From NCBI GenBank assembly GCA_013396915.1, contig VWZL01004332.1, positions 372,515 to 436,514 on the forward strand: a stretch of DNA of 64,000 nt. The letters run 5' to 3'. The stretch comes from Stercorarius parasiticus (taxonomy: Eukaryota; Chordata; Aves; Charadriiformes; Stercorariidae). Positions 12,447-24,446 of this stretch are shown here, piece after piece (position 1 is the first letter of the stretch; each line of letters opens with the position of its first letter). The notes beneath the pieces were generated by a model. It made no database searches, had not been told where the DNA came from, and saw only the letters and a program-made list of their open reading frames with translations. The position numbers and the translations under genes were made by a program.

Positions 12447-12944
12447 ACTAGCCTGTCTAGGTCTCTCTGTATGGTGGCACAGCCTTCCGGTGTGTCAGCC
12501 ACCCCCCCCAGCTTTGTGTCATCGGCAAACTTGCTGAGGGTGCACTCTATCCCCTCATCCAGGTCACTGATGAATATATTGAAGAGGACTGGACCCAGTA
12601 CTGACCCCTGGGGAGCACCACTCGTCACTGACCTCCAACTAGACTCTGGGCCCCTAATCATGGCCTTCTGAGCTCTGCCTTTCAACCAGTTTTCTATCCA
12701 CCTTACTGTCCATTCATCTAACCCACTCTTCCTAAGCTTCCCTATGAGGATGCTGTGGGAGACCTTGCTTAAGTCAAGGTAGACCACATCTACCGCCCTC
12801 CCCTCATCTATCCATCCAGTCATGCCATCATAGAAGGCTATCAGATTAGTCAGACATGATTTCCCCTTGGTGAATCCATGTTGAGTAATAGGGACATTAT
12901 CATCATTTGAATCCACGTTGAGTAATAGGGACATTATCATCATT
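12447..12944 (-). mobile_element. CR1 LINE fragment: central reverse-transcriptase domain, cut at both ends
   Basis: An open frame on - (12440-12943, 167 residues) carries an internal piece of CR1 ORF2. The blocks in order are [14 protein letters not shown] (about residues 21-34), motif A YLDLSK (55-60, with the catalytic Asp at 57), [18 protein letters not shown] (108-124) and the catalytic [12 protein letters not shown] (139-150), followed by QRDLDRL. Family match is clear by motif order and wording. Two defects are visible. The usual AFDT after DLSK is missing, so K60 joins V61, an in-frame loss of 12 bp near 12763. The element also stops right after DLDRL at about 12447, so the C-terminal third and 3' UTR are absent. 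CR1 copies normally keep their 3' end, so loss of this side points to a later deletion or rearrangement. The 5' edge carries a 37-bp tandem duplication. The copy cannot be active. Confidence 0.93.
12871..12944. repeat. 37-bp tandem duplication, two copies
   Basis: Copies at 12871-12907 and 12908-12944 differ at one position (T in the first, C in the second, at unit position 9). The unit begins TGAATCCA and ends ATCATCATT, and it includes the CR1 code for the residues around QHGF. The duplication therefore formed inside the CR1 copy. The period is not a multiple of three. Confidence 0.92.
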
Positions 12945-13381
12945 TGTTACTCTGTGTTCAGGCGTCAGTGAAGCTAGCGTTTCTGTTTGACTCCAAGTGA
13001 GAAACCAGTCTCACACGCATTGCAACTACACTATCTGTGATTTTAAACATGCAACATGCTGATAATTGAACAGCAGTAAGGACAGAATAGCACATATAGC
13101 CTCAATCCCACAAGATAAAATAGGTAAATGCCAACTAGAATCCAAAATTTCTCTTTTGCCTTTCATCTCATTTAGGAAATGGAAAAGGACTACAAAATAA
13201 GGTTGTTTAACCAGAACAACAATATTTTTGTAGTTCGTTAAATGCAAGTAAAAGCAGCTAGTAAGTTCCACAGGACAATGTGAAAAATATCAAGCTCAAA
13301 ACATTGAGAGACTGAATTAATCCTCAATTTTCATAACAGTGGTTTAATATGAAAGGAGAAAAAGATGCCCTTGTCTTCAAG

Positions 13382-13419
13382 ATGTTATTTCTTTAAGTTT
13401 ATGTTATTTCTTTAAGTTT
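13382..13419. repeat. Perfect 19-bp tandem duplication
   Basis: ATGTTATTTCTTTAAGTTT occurs twice head to tail (13382-13400 and 13401-13419) with no mismatch, which suggests a recent duplication or a variable two-copy minisatellite. Confidence 0.93.
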
Positions 13420-16400
13420 CTGATCTTTTTCTAATGTTACTTACATTTACTTTTAAACAAGTACTTATTAGCTTTTATCATTTGAACCAAATAAGAACTA
13501 AATTTAAAAAGGCCGGGTCCTACCTGGAGAACGATCAGGAAGGGACAGAGAAAGTGACAGAAATCTGGGCCTACATATCCATCAAATATTACTCCTGAAA
13601 AGCCACGGTGATCCTGCTCTATCAGATGGGACCCCTATTGTCTTACGCCCTTGAAACACAGAATGGTCTCAGCAGGCAGTAAAATTTCACAGGGAAGAGC
13701 AAACAACAAAAAATTTGGTAAATTCCTGTCGTTTTTCTATCTGTCATAAAATTTAATGCAGTGTTTTCACATAGGAAATGTTCTTCATTTTCAGTGATAG
13801 AACCCACACCTCAAATAGCTCACTGCTGTAAAGCAAGGCTTCTGTTCAAGCAACTATTCACATAAACCAAATTCAGAGATTGTGTGTGACTGAAAACATG
13901 AAGACACAGCATCAGGCTGACATGCCAGATAAGTCATATATGCCTGATATGACCTTCCTTCCCACTTTCCAGTGCTGCTACCATTTTTCACACTTACTGC
14001 TCTTTTATACCATCCCTTGTAAAAGTGAGCAGTGCGTGTGAATGCTCAAAAACTGGAAGGAAAGGGGAGGAGGAGAGATTCTGCTGCAAAACAGGGACAA
14101 GACCTGTGAATGGAAATTAACAGATGCCAAAAAAAGAGGCAAAGTACAGCTCCACAGAATCCTGTGGAGGGAAATTTGCTCCAGATCTCCTTTTTCTTTC
14201 TGAGATGTTTATGGATCTTGCAGAGGTATCTACAAGATGAACTTCCCCCATCTTACCCACACGTACCTGATACTTGCACTGTAGTGTAGGAACAGCATCT
14301 TCAAGATAAAAACTGAAGTTAGGAATGAAAGTACATCACATTTGAGTGCTTAATTAAAGAAATGAACAGAAGCTTTGCCTCTCCTTTGTTACAGAAGATT
14401 AAAAAAAGCCCAAACTCCAGCTTCTGACCACCTTTACTATTCTTTTTCTAATGCTAACTAGAAAGTAATAAAATCCGTGAAACCCTTTGAAGCTGACCTG
14501 CTTCATCACGTTAGACTGGAAAGCCAAGTGCCATGGACACACTATAAAAGAAAAATCAGAGGTTTGGATTTCCTCATTCAAATGGATACCAAAATAATAG
14601 CATTGCTGATTCTAAACAATAACTAAAGTGAAAATTTAAAAAATACCTGCAAATACCTGACAGAAATCAAAAGCAGCTATAGGATCTCTGCACTGAGCAA
14701 AGAAAATAGAAAAAACAGATGTTACAGCAGACAGAATAGCCTGGTTTTAGGAAATGAGACACAGCAGGGATCACAACATTTAAATCGGTCACTACTACTT
14801 TCCTGGTTATTTCATTTAAATAGTGCATTCTGATATTTGCAATCTCCTTCCCTTTGCCTTGCTACACACACAGCCATGGCATAATTTTATTTTCTTAATT
14901 AGTACCTCTAAATGAATTCATGGAGGAAAGTTATACCAGCAACAACCCAGCTGCTAACACCAGAGTCCTCAAGAGCATTCAGAAGGGACACAGCTCTGAC
15001 TTGCTTATTTATTTATTTTTGCCAACAGGAGTCTAGCTCCAGGAGCTCTTTTCAATCAAGTTTTCCTTTTCTCAGGTGAACAAGTACACGAAAAGCAAGA
15101 AGACTGGAGAGAAATGCAGTCCAAGTGGAGGACTTGGAAGAAATGAGTGAGTAGAGACTAACCAAACAGTACGACTGTACATACTTCAGTGATTTTCTGC
15201 ATCAGTGTAGTCCTCTCAGCCCTTCTGATGCAGCATTAAAGCAGTTTCCCCATGTTACTTTCTTCGTTGCACGCAGCTGGTACCGCCTGTGAGAAGTTTA
15301 ATAAAATATGACCTTTGAGTTTCTATACCAAGTCATTTTATGTCTGTTAGAGAGGTATCATCTTCCAGTGGTAGATATATGCCTATCACATGAGTACACA
15401 GAAGATGAAAGCAAGCAGTAGGCTCTGGTGGAAAAGAAAGGGAAAAAAAATATACAGAAAAAACATCCCCAGAAGAAGAGCTCAATTGGTAATTTTTTTC
15501 CCCTTCTGATTAACCTAAGGAGAGCCAATTAAGCATCAGGAGTAAGAATAATTGTTTAACTTACTGGAATACCTATGTGCTAAAGAAACACTTAATCCTG
15601 TCAGGAGAAGACTACGACCAATAAGATTTGCAAAAATAGACTTAAATTCCAAGCCTTCTCCCCTTGAATAACAGTTTGGTATACTTGTTGGAGGCTCTTG
15701 GGATATATAGGTACACAGAACAAAGTATCTTTCTTGACACGTAATTAAATTAACTGAAATAAATTACCGGTTTTAAGTCTTAATAAAGTAAAATAAATCC
15801 AAAAATAAATCCATTTTTTGCATTTCATTCTTTCTTCCTATCATCATCTGAGGGGCTTTCTCTTCTGAGCATCTGGGAGCCATCATGTCAAGCTCCGGAT
15901 ATTAAATGTACATGAAGTTCTCCACAGGCCTAATGAGTTACAATGGAGGTCACATTCCCCACTGCCCAAATGTAATTTGAACAATTCCTTGCAACAAGAA
16001 TTGCGACACACCTGTGTATAAACACTTCTGACAGTAAAAATTACAGTAAATTTTGCTATTTCTCTTCTTTTCTACAGCAGAAAGATCCAGAATGGTGATG
16101 CAGCAGGGTTTCCCTTATCGCTGCTAGTATCAGTGACATTTTCATATTTAGTGTTCCAAATACATTTTTCTGACCAAGTTTCATATACTTCCATAGTGAA
16201 AACATATGATCTGATATGTGAAATATGTTCTGAGAGCTTGGAACGGATCCAAATTGCTTCCAAGTTGTACTCTTAAGACTTGAGATAACAATAGGTTTCT
16301 CTAAATCAACTATAAACAGTGCATGGCTTTTAAAGTAACTTTTTTTTCCTCTGCTACAACAGTGAAATTAAGATATTCCTCATATTTCAGAGAAAAGCAG

Positions 16401-19400
16401 AAAACATACTCAAATATTGTTAGAGGAAATAAAACATTTCACATATGGATAAAAGCTAGCTCACTAGCATGGCAGGAAGACAAGCTGAAAAGGATCATTT
16501 CTGCCAAAACCATTAGCAAATTGCCTTACGGTGATTGGCTTGGCTACAACTCCTAGATTCTTAGGTTTTATGGTTTTAGATATTTTTTTTCCCTCCTCTG
16601 CTTTGTTTTGATTTGGGGTTTCTTTAAGGGGAGGAGAGAGATACTGGGTAGGGGAGGATCAGGGAGTTACATTAATCCACACATAGCTTGTATGTTAAGT
16701 CATTTCTTCTGGATATTTTGCTACTTAAGTACATCTGGCTTTGTTTAATGTCAGTTTTTTTAACCGAATCACAGTTTTGTTGCGGTAATCTACAATACTC
16801 TAATGAAAAGCTTGAAGGAAGCAGAGGCTAAACACATTTCATCCATTTCTGCCCGTTCCATACTGCTGCCACAGCTGGTGATTGTGTAAACATATTATTG
16901 CCTCTTACCACTTTCCTGGAGACTGGGAAGCCAGAAATACATGGTATTATAAACATGGATACATGCGCGTACACACACACACATAGAGAGTACATTTTCA
17001 CAACACCTATCTCTGTCTGTTTTTCAGCAACTGCCCTATTTTTTTTGCCATTCAAAGAATTTTTCTGCATTCTCCGCTACGTGACATCATTTGCCATTAT
17101 GTATATCCCCTGCTGGCAAGCAGCCAGCACAGATTGTTCTGAACCCCCTTTCTCCACCTCACCACAAACTCACAGTTTCGAGCCCTTCCTTGAAACACTT
17201 AATCCCCCTGCTATTGTGAACTGAACATTAGGGAGGACTCTGAAGCCATGACAACAGCTTGCTTCCTGAAGACTCTGCTCTGGGCCACTCCGGAGGCGTC
17301 CCCATTGCCCAGGCCAAACAGTTCAACGTGCTCAATAACGCAGCTTCTCATCTCTATGAGGCACTGGCTTTAATGTCATTCATTTAATGAGGGAATTTCA
17401 AAGTGTCCAAAATTTGGGTTCAGCTCAGCTAAATGCATGAACCTTCTGAAGTTTCTTTGAAGTTTACCAAAGCTTCTAAAAGATTGATCCGTGTTTCCAG
17501 TTTGGGCAAGAGAAATTGGTATTTCTGACATTTTAAAATTCCAGGATAGGAAGACAGTTGCAGACATGTCTCTTTAACAGCATTTCAATTCTGGTTTCTC
17601 AATTGTCAAACAGTTCAAATCCTAGATATTTAATCAGATTTAAACAGAAAAGGTGATCCACAAAATGCAGGTAAACAGCAGCTAAAAAGCAAAAAAAAAG
17701 TGGCAAAAGCTGGTAACTGTGTGCTAATTTCAGTTGCAATACTTTGCACTGTGACAATAATACAGAATACCACACAGTAATAGGCAACCAGAAATTCTTG
17801 GATACACAATAAGCAAATTCAACTGGTAGAATTTACCGACACACGGTTTCCCCAAGTCACCTGACCTTTCTGAAAGTATCACCTAGTGAGAGTAAAAGGT
17901 TTAGAATATGCTACAATCGATAGATCATTATGAAGACAGACTAAATTTTTTTCTTCTAAAAGCAGTCTTTGTCTAGCCCTTTGAATATTTAGGATAGTAG
18001 ATGTCTGACTTCCCTTTTCCCCACTTGCTAGAATAAAGCACTAAGCGGACAAGAGGCTGTTTTTTGCGAGAACTTTAATGTTTTCAGACAAGTTAGACTC
18101 AGAATACGGACTTTCATTTAGAAACATGGGGTCAACAACTAGAAGATCCTGCACCTAACTATGATATTTCAGCTATCCAGTTAACAAGATAACATACAAA
18201 GGCCCTATCAGGCAGCATGAACATTCCTTTTAAAAGGCAGGAAAAAACAAACACTCCTTCAGCAGCGGAGACAGGCGAAAGGCTCGGTATCCCAGAACTA
18301 AGGACTTGCCATTTAAAAACAAACAGAAATGGAAAAGCAGTTCACTTTTTCAGAGCCTGACTCCTGGCAGCATGAGAGTTCGGCGTGCACAGGCTGTTCT
18401 GCAAACTCTGATTGAATTGTTTGGTCTCTCTGCAGGAGCAGCGCTGAAACGAACACTCAGGAAACATAAGGTACAGGGAGTTGGTCGGGAGAGAGAGCAA
18501 AATCAGGATATGTAAACAAACTAATGAGATCAGTGCAAACAGCAATAGCACACTGTGTTACAAGCGGCTCGTAACCCACTTTGTATGTTCAGGCTGCCCT
18601 TATAACATCACCGGCCTCCTCCTTATGGGGACTTCTGGCTCCTAAGCAGGAGGAGCAGACAAAATACTGTGGTTACAGAAAACTCCTCCATAAATACTGT
18701 AAGTTCAAAATCCCAACATTAAAAGTTGTCTGTCATGGTATATGACTGCAAAAGCATTCTGCAAATTTTTCAATACTTAGGAAGCAAATATTTTGACATA
18801 TTTTATATTTTTGCATGTGAAAAAGATGGGTTTCCTTCACATTCCTGCTCCTTTTCCCCAAACTGGAATGCAGATGATAAGGGTTTTGGTTGATATACAA
18901 GATGACAGTAAAATTTCTGTTTATCTAAGTTGCCTCTTAGGGAAGGCAACCAACTGGAAAGCTAATGTTTCATTACATCCTCGCTTGTCCCAGCTGACAA
19001 AGATTTTGCAGAATACTTTATGAAGACCAGAAGACTGGAGAAAACTTGCTAAAATTCAGCCTGACTACAGAAGGAATAGCATATCACTCAGGGAAAGGTC
19101 TTGCTCTCCTAGGGAAAAAAAAACAAACAACAAACAAACCCGAAACCTAACATTGGGTGCTGCAGTTTTTCATACTAATGTGACTTAACTATATAAACTT
19201 CAGCTGGGCCATTTTCCTAGGGGTGGCCATCTGGAAGTAGCAAGATCACACTGTAAAACAGTAAGTAATTTTTTTTTTTCTATATTTTGCCAGTGGGCCA
19301 TATGACACAATGAAGTAATGAATACAGCCTGTGGGACTAACAGCAGCCAGCAAAGCGCTTCTGTTGTCCTTCCCTGAGCAAGGGACATGACTGAGCCCAT

Positions 19401-20029
19401 TTCACCCTTCTATAGGGACAGGAGGACATAGAAACAAAAGGTGCAACGACATCTACTGTTTCTACTTAAAAGTGATTTTGCTTTCCTGAGAATAGGCACA
19501 TCTACAGGTATAGTACAGTAAAATTTCAGTTCACTATGGGGAAACTGAGGTTTAATTATATCTCATTCCATATGCATAATTATTACAGAAAAATATTTTC
19601 AGAATTGTTCATGTGGTATTACCATCCTGCTTGCTCATGGAAAAACATTTCCATTTACCATCTTTTGCTAATTTTGAATTTTAGTCTAAATTAAACCCCA
19701 CATACAGTTACACCCACTTTCAGTCTTATTAAAAATGAAAATATTACAAAATAGTTACTCCACCTGGAATACCTACCAGTCAGAAATTTATTAGAAAATA
19801 TTATTTAACATCTAAAACCTAGCTGATTATCTAGCCTGTGGTCTCAGTTTTGGCTGAAGCTAACTTCTTCACAGAAAGAACTGTGCCTGCATTTCTTTAT
19901 CTTTTTTTATTCACAAAAAATGTGGCTAAGTTGTCGATTTTAAGTGACCTGAACTTATTTACATGCACACAGCAGAGAAAAGGGTGTTTATAATAGCTCA
20001 ATACAGGCAGCCCCATGAAGCAAGCCAAG

Positions 20030-20205
20030 CATTCCTGCTGGTCTTACATATAATCAATGAGCCTGCAGTGCATTCGCTGATGAATTGGACAATGAGACTG
20101 AGGGTCTGAGTCATATTCAATCAACTCCATTTCCAGCAGCCTGTCAGGGATGATGGCAGATGTATTTTGCAATGCTGTACACACATCAGCCCATTTGGGA
20201 GAGTG
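20030..20205. other. Possible conserved non-coding element
   Basis: This stretch is neither low-complexity nor open, and has the mixed composition typical of conserved non-coding elements in vertebrate introns and gene deserts. It abuts the microsatellite. This is an impression from composition only; conservation cannot be seen in one sequence. Confidence 0.2.
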
Positions 20206-20211
20206 TATTTT

Positions 20212-20246
<35 letters not shown>

Positions 20247-20276
20247 AAATTAAAGTGTGTGTGTGTGTATATATAA
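20212..20276. repeat. Compound GT/TA microsatellite, duplicated
   Basis: A (TG)n run passes into (TA)n and is followed, after an A-rich spacer, by a second shorter (TG)n-(TA)n block. The same GT-to-TA order in both blocks suggests the compound array was itself duplicated. It is probably polymorphic in length. Confidence 0.93.
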
Positions 20277-23200
20277 AAAGAAAGAAACTGACAGATTTTT
20301 CCAGGAATACATTTTAATGCAGTTCCTTGTTTCCCTTTTCTTAGCAGTGGTTGTAACTACAGTACTGGCCATCCAGAAGCTTTTTTTCCTGACAACAACA
20401 AAATTAGAGTACAGAGAAGCATATTTATAAAACTGCGGTCGGTTAGACTGAAGATAAAAATATTATAAGAAGGTGGTAGATGCTCAGCTGAAGAGATGTC
20501 TCAGGGGCAGACCTGTAAATGGTGTATTAGATAGGATGAGATAGTAAATCTAATTTGCCAAAACACAGGCATGCTCCTCAAGGTTTCATGCTGTCAATAT
20601 TCTGTGCTAGCCTGCAGTCTTGATAGAGTCCACATAGTAATGAGCATGAAAACTTGGGAAGGATTTGGCTATTCTGTAGCCAGTCACCCTTTGTCTTGTT
20701 AGTGAATTAGTACTCCAGGAATGTGCTACACGCACTATCTGAATAACCAGCCCTTCAGGTGACAGAGCTATGATAACTGACCACTGACGGCAAATGCAGG
20801 AGCTGTTCCAAGAAATGCATGCTTCATAGGCTTGCTGTGCTGGAAAAACAGGATAAAAGTAATCAAATTTAAACCATTTTTTGCCTTTCAAAGTTGCAAA
20901 TAAGGTTTCATTTGGGAAACGGATAGTGCCTTGGAAGCAAGTAGGATGCATTGTAAGAAATAAGTATTCAGAGCAGCAGTGCTGAGGTTTTCATTCCTCA
21001 AACATGGGAATATTCCCATTTTTCCTTAACGTTCCTTAAACTTCAGTTTTCATTCATGAAGCTTAAGCCTTCACCAAACCCAGGTCCCTGATGTGTCTGC
21101 AGTTCTGCTTATCAGACTTCAGGATTCTGATTTCATGCTGTTTATGGCAGCATTCACCTCAGCAGAATACTTGGAGAAATATTTCAGAAAAATGTAAACA
21201 ATCACTTCTAGCAGAACAAAAATAGAAGCAAAACAAAAGAATAAATAAATACAGAGAGTAAACAGGCTACAGGAGCAAGATACACTAAACCCACTAGGTC
21301 TACCTCTTGTTTCTGAAGGAACCCTCATGGAAGTTTGTTCGCTTCCTTTTGGGAAATGTAAACATGTGCTTTTGTGGGCCAGATTAACACCATGCCACTA
21401 GTACTAATGTGGGAGACAAACTCTCCCAGGTGCACATTCTCACTGCTTCAATTCTGCCTGCTCTGATACACATGAGATTCCCCTGTGAACCCATTAATCT
21501 GGCAATTAACTAACCCAAGGCAAAAAGGGGTAGGTACCACAGCTAATGGAGGAGCATGGCCAGGAGCAGAGGAAGTACATAGTCATAAACCCTCATACTC
21601 ACTCATTGTTACAGCCTGCTGTCTGTAAACCTCCTTCATCCAATTTCCCGAGGCAACTCTGGAGAAAGAGGGAATCTGGACAATATTAATGTAGCCTGCT
21701 GGTTATCAGAAGAGGATTTCTTTTATTAGTAGTATTTGGGCCAGATGCAAATGATGGGCATGGTCCAAAGTCAGCGATTTCTCTCTATCCCATGGGGAAT
21801 AAGAATCCAGAGAAAAAGTCCTTTGAGCAACAAGAAGAAAAAAAAAAAAAAAATCTCCACCTGGACAAAACCAAGAACTGGCCATTCTGATGGCAGGAAT
21901 CCAGGAACTGAGTGCATATTGAGTGCCCTGCACTCAGCAAAGAGAGGTTCATAACATAGGTGATACTCAACTACCAGTATTTGTAGATGTTAACACAGGA
22001 TTTTCCTGAGAGGAACACCATTCACCAAGGTTGAATATAGGGGGTTTTTCCCCACCTTCTTCATAACATCAGGTGCTAACTTGCAGACCTATTGCAAAGT
22101 GACTCGTAAATTTTTTTGCCACTCAACAGAAATCAGGCTCAGAGCCGAGGTCATCCAATGACTTATGACAATGAAGGTCCAGTCCTCAATAGTAAATGAT
22201 AGAGAAGCAAGGTAACGAGCCCTATAGCAAAACTGAGTACTACAACATTATTCATTAATTGTCCAACGTGCTTCCAGTAGCTACTGCAAATGGCTGATTT
22301 TGGGCTACTGCTACAGAAAACTATAACCTCATTAAAAATGCATAGCCCCGGGCAAAACTATGTGGAGTGTCATACTGGCTTTTATGAACATGTTGAGTAC
22401 CTGACATTACTTGACAATTAACTTGAAATTTTAAAAAAAAAAAAAAAGTCTGGTGTAGACAATCTCCTTGAGGCTTTATACTTTTTATATCAAGATAGCA
22501 ATCAACTTACTATAAAGTCTGTAAGACAAAGCAGCGACAATATTACCTGACTGAGATAGTTATGGTGGGAAATAAAAATCACCTGTGCTTCACACTTACT
22601 GAAAGGAAGAAAAAACATTTTCCCTCTACCTCTGACACTGCTGCAGGACTGAGTCTGCAGAGAGCCTGCCCTAAATGCTGTCTGAGCTGGGAAGAGTCTT
22701 GTATGCTTCACCAGAGTGCCGTGCTAAAAGATCAGAAAGGTCTGATCCACAGATCTGATATAGCTCCACACATCCCAGCAATGAATGACCTGTTTAACTC
22801 ACTTGGAAACAAGCAGCTCACTTATCTGTATTCTCCTAATTACATTTCAATCATGCAAAATCCTGTCACTTTAAATTTTTTGAAGGTAGCACAGGTTTTT
22901 CCAATTCCACTGGAGTAGATTGAGAGCTTATTACTGTATCAGAAACCCCAGGTTCTGCATGCTGAAGAATATGCAAGAACAAGGTACTGCATTATGAACA
23001 AAACAGTATTTCTAAGCATGAAATTATAACCTTAAATAGAAGAAGGCTTTTACTCATAGAAGATGGCATTTACTGACTTCTGGTCTTATACTGAAATCAG
23101 CAGGAGTGTTAGTGATCTTGAATTTTGCTGGTATTACCAAAGCCAATAGTATTCTATAAAATAGTGTGCTTTTTAATGTGTTCTTATATCCAAATATAGT

Positions 23201-24409
23201 ACCGCATATCTACTTTCTGGGAAACCTGCAAAGGAGCCCTGGCATATAAAAACAATTACTGCACTTGCAGTTAGGGACAGCCAGCAACAAAGTGGATACA
23301 GATTTCCCTGGGAGACATCAGAACGGTGGGGAGAGAATAGATTGTACTTTTGATATTTCAAAGCGACTAAGCAAGAAGCCTGAGCGACAGAAGGACAATT
23401 AAATAAGTAGGTAGCTAACATACATTTCTGGTTGAGCCACAAAGAGAAGAGAGTTAGGTCAGACAAACTGTATAAAGGTGGCAGCAAAGAACTGTTTAGA
23501 AGTTAGTTGATGCAGCGAATAAAGTATGGATTTGAGCTTGAAAGGTTTATCTTCAAACAAAACTTTAGGGTACGGGCAATAAGCATGAGGTTCTAATGTT
23601 GAAATCTATTCGAAGGGCATTTGAAAACATCTGATGTTCATATTTCAGTTGTCAGCAAGGCTCTGAAGCTTTGATCCTGCACTTTTCTCTTTACCTGTTC
23701 TCCACCGAGTTTCTAAGAGCACTCATTTTGCTAGTATACAGTTCCCTGCCTTCTTTCTTTCACTGGGTAGCTAACACATGCCCTTGGATTGGACAATTTT
23801 CTATTATTAGCTGAATAGGGTCTGGGGGATTTTTTTATTGCTACAAAGCACTGTCTCTTGTGTATGTTCATTGGTATGCAGGCTACCCAAACCTCCTATC
23901 TCCTCCTGGGATTCAGGGGTTTTTTTGCCCTTTTTTTATTTTGGATTGTGTCACAGTTCAGCTAACACAGGTACTGCAAATTTCAGAATCATTAACAAAT
24001 GCACGAAGCCAAATTATTCCTGATGTATCACCACTGAAGCCAACGTACAAATAATTTAAATGGTATAGAACTAGCCCTGAATTCCCAATGTTCCTGAATA
24101 CTTGGGACATTGTTTATTCATTTATTAATCTACACGTCTCATTAGATACTTTAGCCCCTATACCCATGGCTTGTTGGGAAATTGCTAGTTATATAGCTCC
24201 ACACAAAAATCTCCCATCATTTCCATTCTATTTAGAATACTATATTCCCCTTTTTCCACTAAGTAATACATCAGAACTAAAACCTAATAAATTTTCATTT
24301 CAGAGCACTTCCCTTTCCACCTTTTTCCCTTCCCTAAGCACAGCTAAGAAAACAGATAGATTTAATTTTTTTCAAGTTTGGGAATATTAGGGCCAACTGA
24401 ATGCTTGAA
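20277..24409. other. Unique AT-rich DNA
   Basis: No gene is recognised. An open stretch on - (20607-20951, 114 residues) has a good 3' splice-site-like sequence inside it, treated under findings. Poly-A tracts lie at 21838-21853 (A16) and 22433-22447 (A15). The frames on both strands near 21.7-21.95 kb and 22.5-22.9 kb show no motif. Confidence 0.55.
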
Positions 24410-24446
24410 GGGGGGGTGGGGGGGTGGCAGGGCGGTTGGGGGAGGT
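24410..24446 (+). other. G-rich tract with canonical G-quadruplex pattern
   Basis: G7 (24410-24416), T, G7 (24418-24424), a five-base spacer, G3 (24430-24432), a five-base spacer and G5 (24438-24442). This meets the G3+ N1-7 rule with loops of 1, 5 and 5 on the + strand. Folding in cells is inferred, not shown. Confidence 0.8.

Larger units (their letters stand above)
12945..20211. other. Long unique AT-rich stretch
   Basis: No gene, RNA or interspersed repeat is recognised in over 7 kb. Small simple features are a perfect 19-bp tandem duplication at 13382-13419, listed separately, and a short AC run at 16971-16983. Open frames such as 16898-17224 (+) carry no motif. A short splice-like pair on - near 14266-14311 was seen and set aside. 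Confidence 0.55.

Noticed and set aside
14266..14311. Splice-bounded short unit on - (donor CAG|GTACGT)
   Set aside because: Several acceptor choices and no frame or conservation argument. It shows how often such pairs arise by chance, which lowers confidence in the better candidates too.
19535..19560. GGGGAAACTGAGG, like the reverse complement of the MIR/L2 3' block
   Set aside because: The next MIR block is absent on the expected side; a single short word is not enough.
22562..22918. 118-residue open frame on +
   Set aside because: No motif, and an opposing frame overlaps it. A good acceptor-like site on - in the same stretch has only a 16-nt unit after it.
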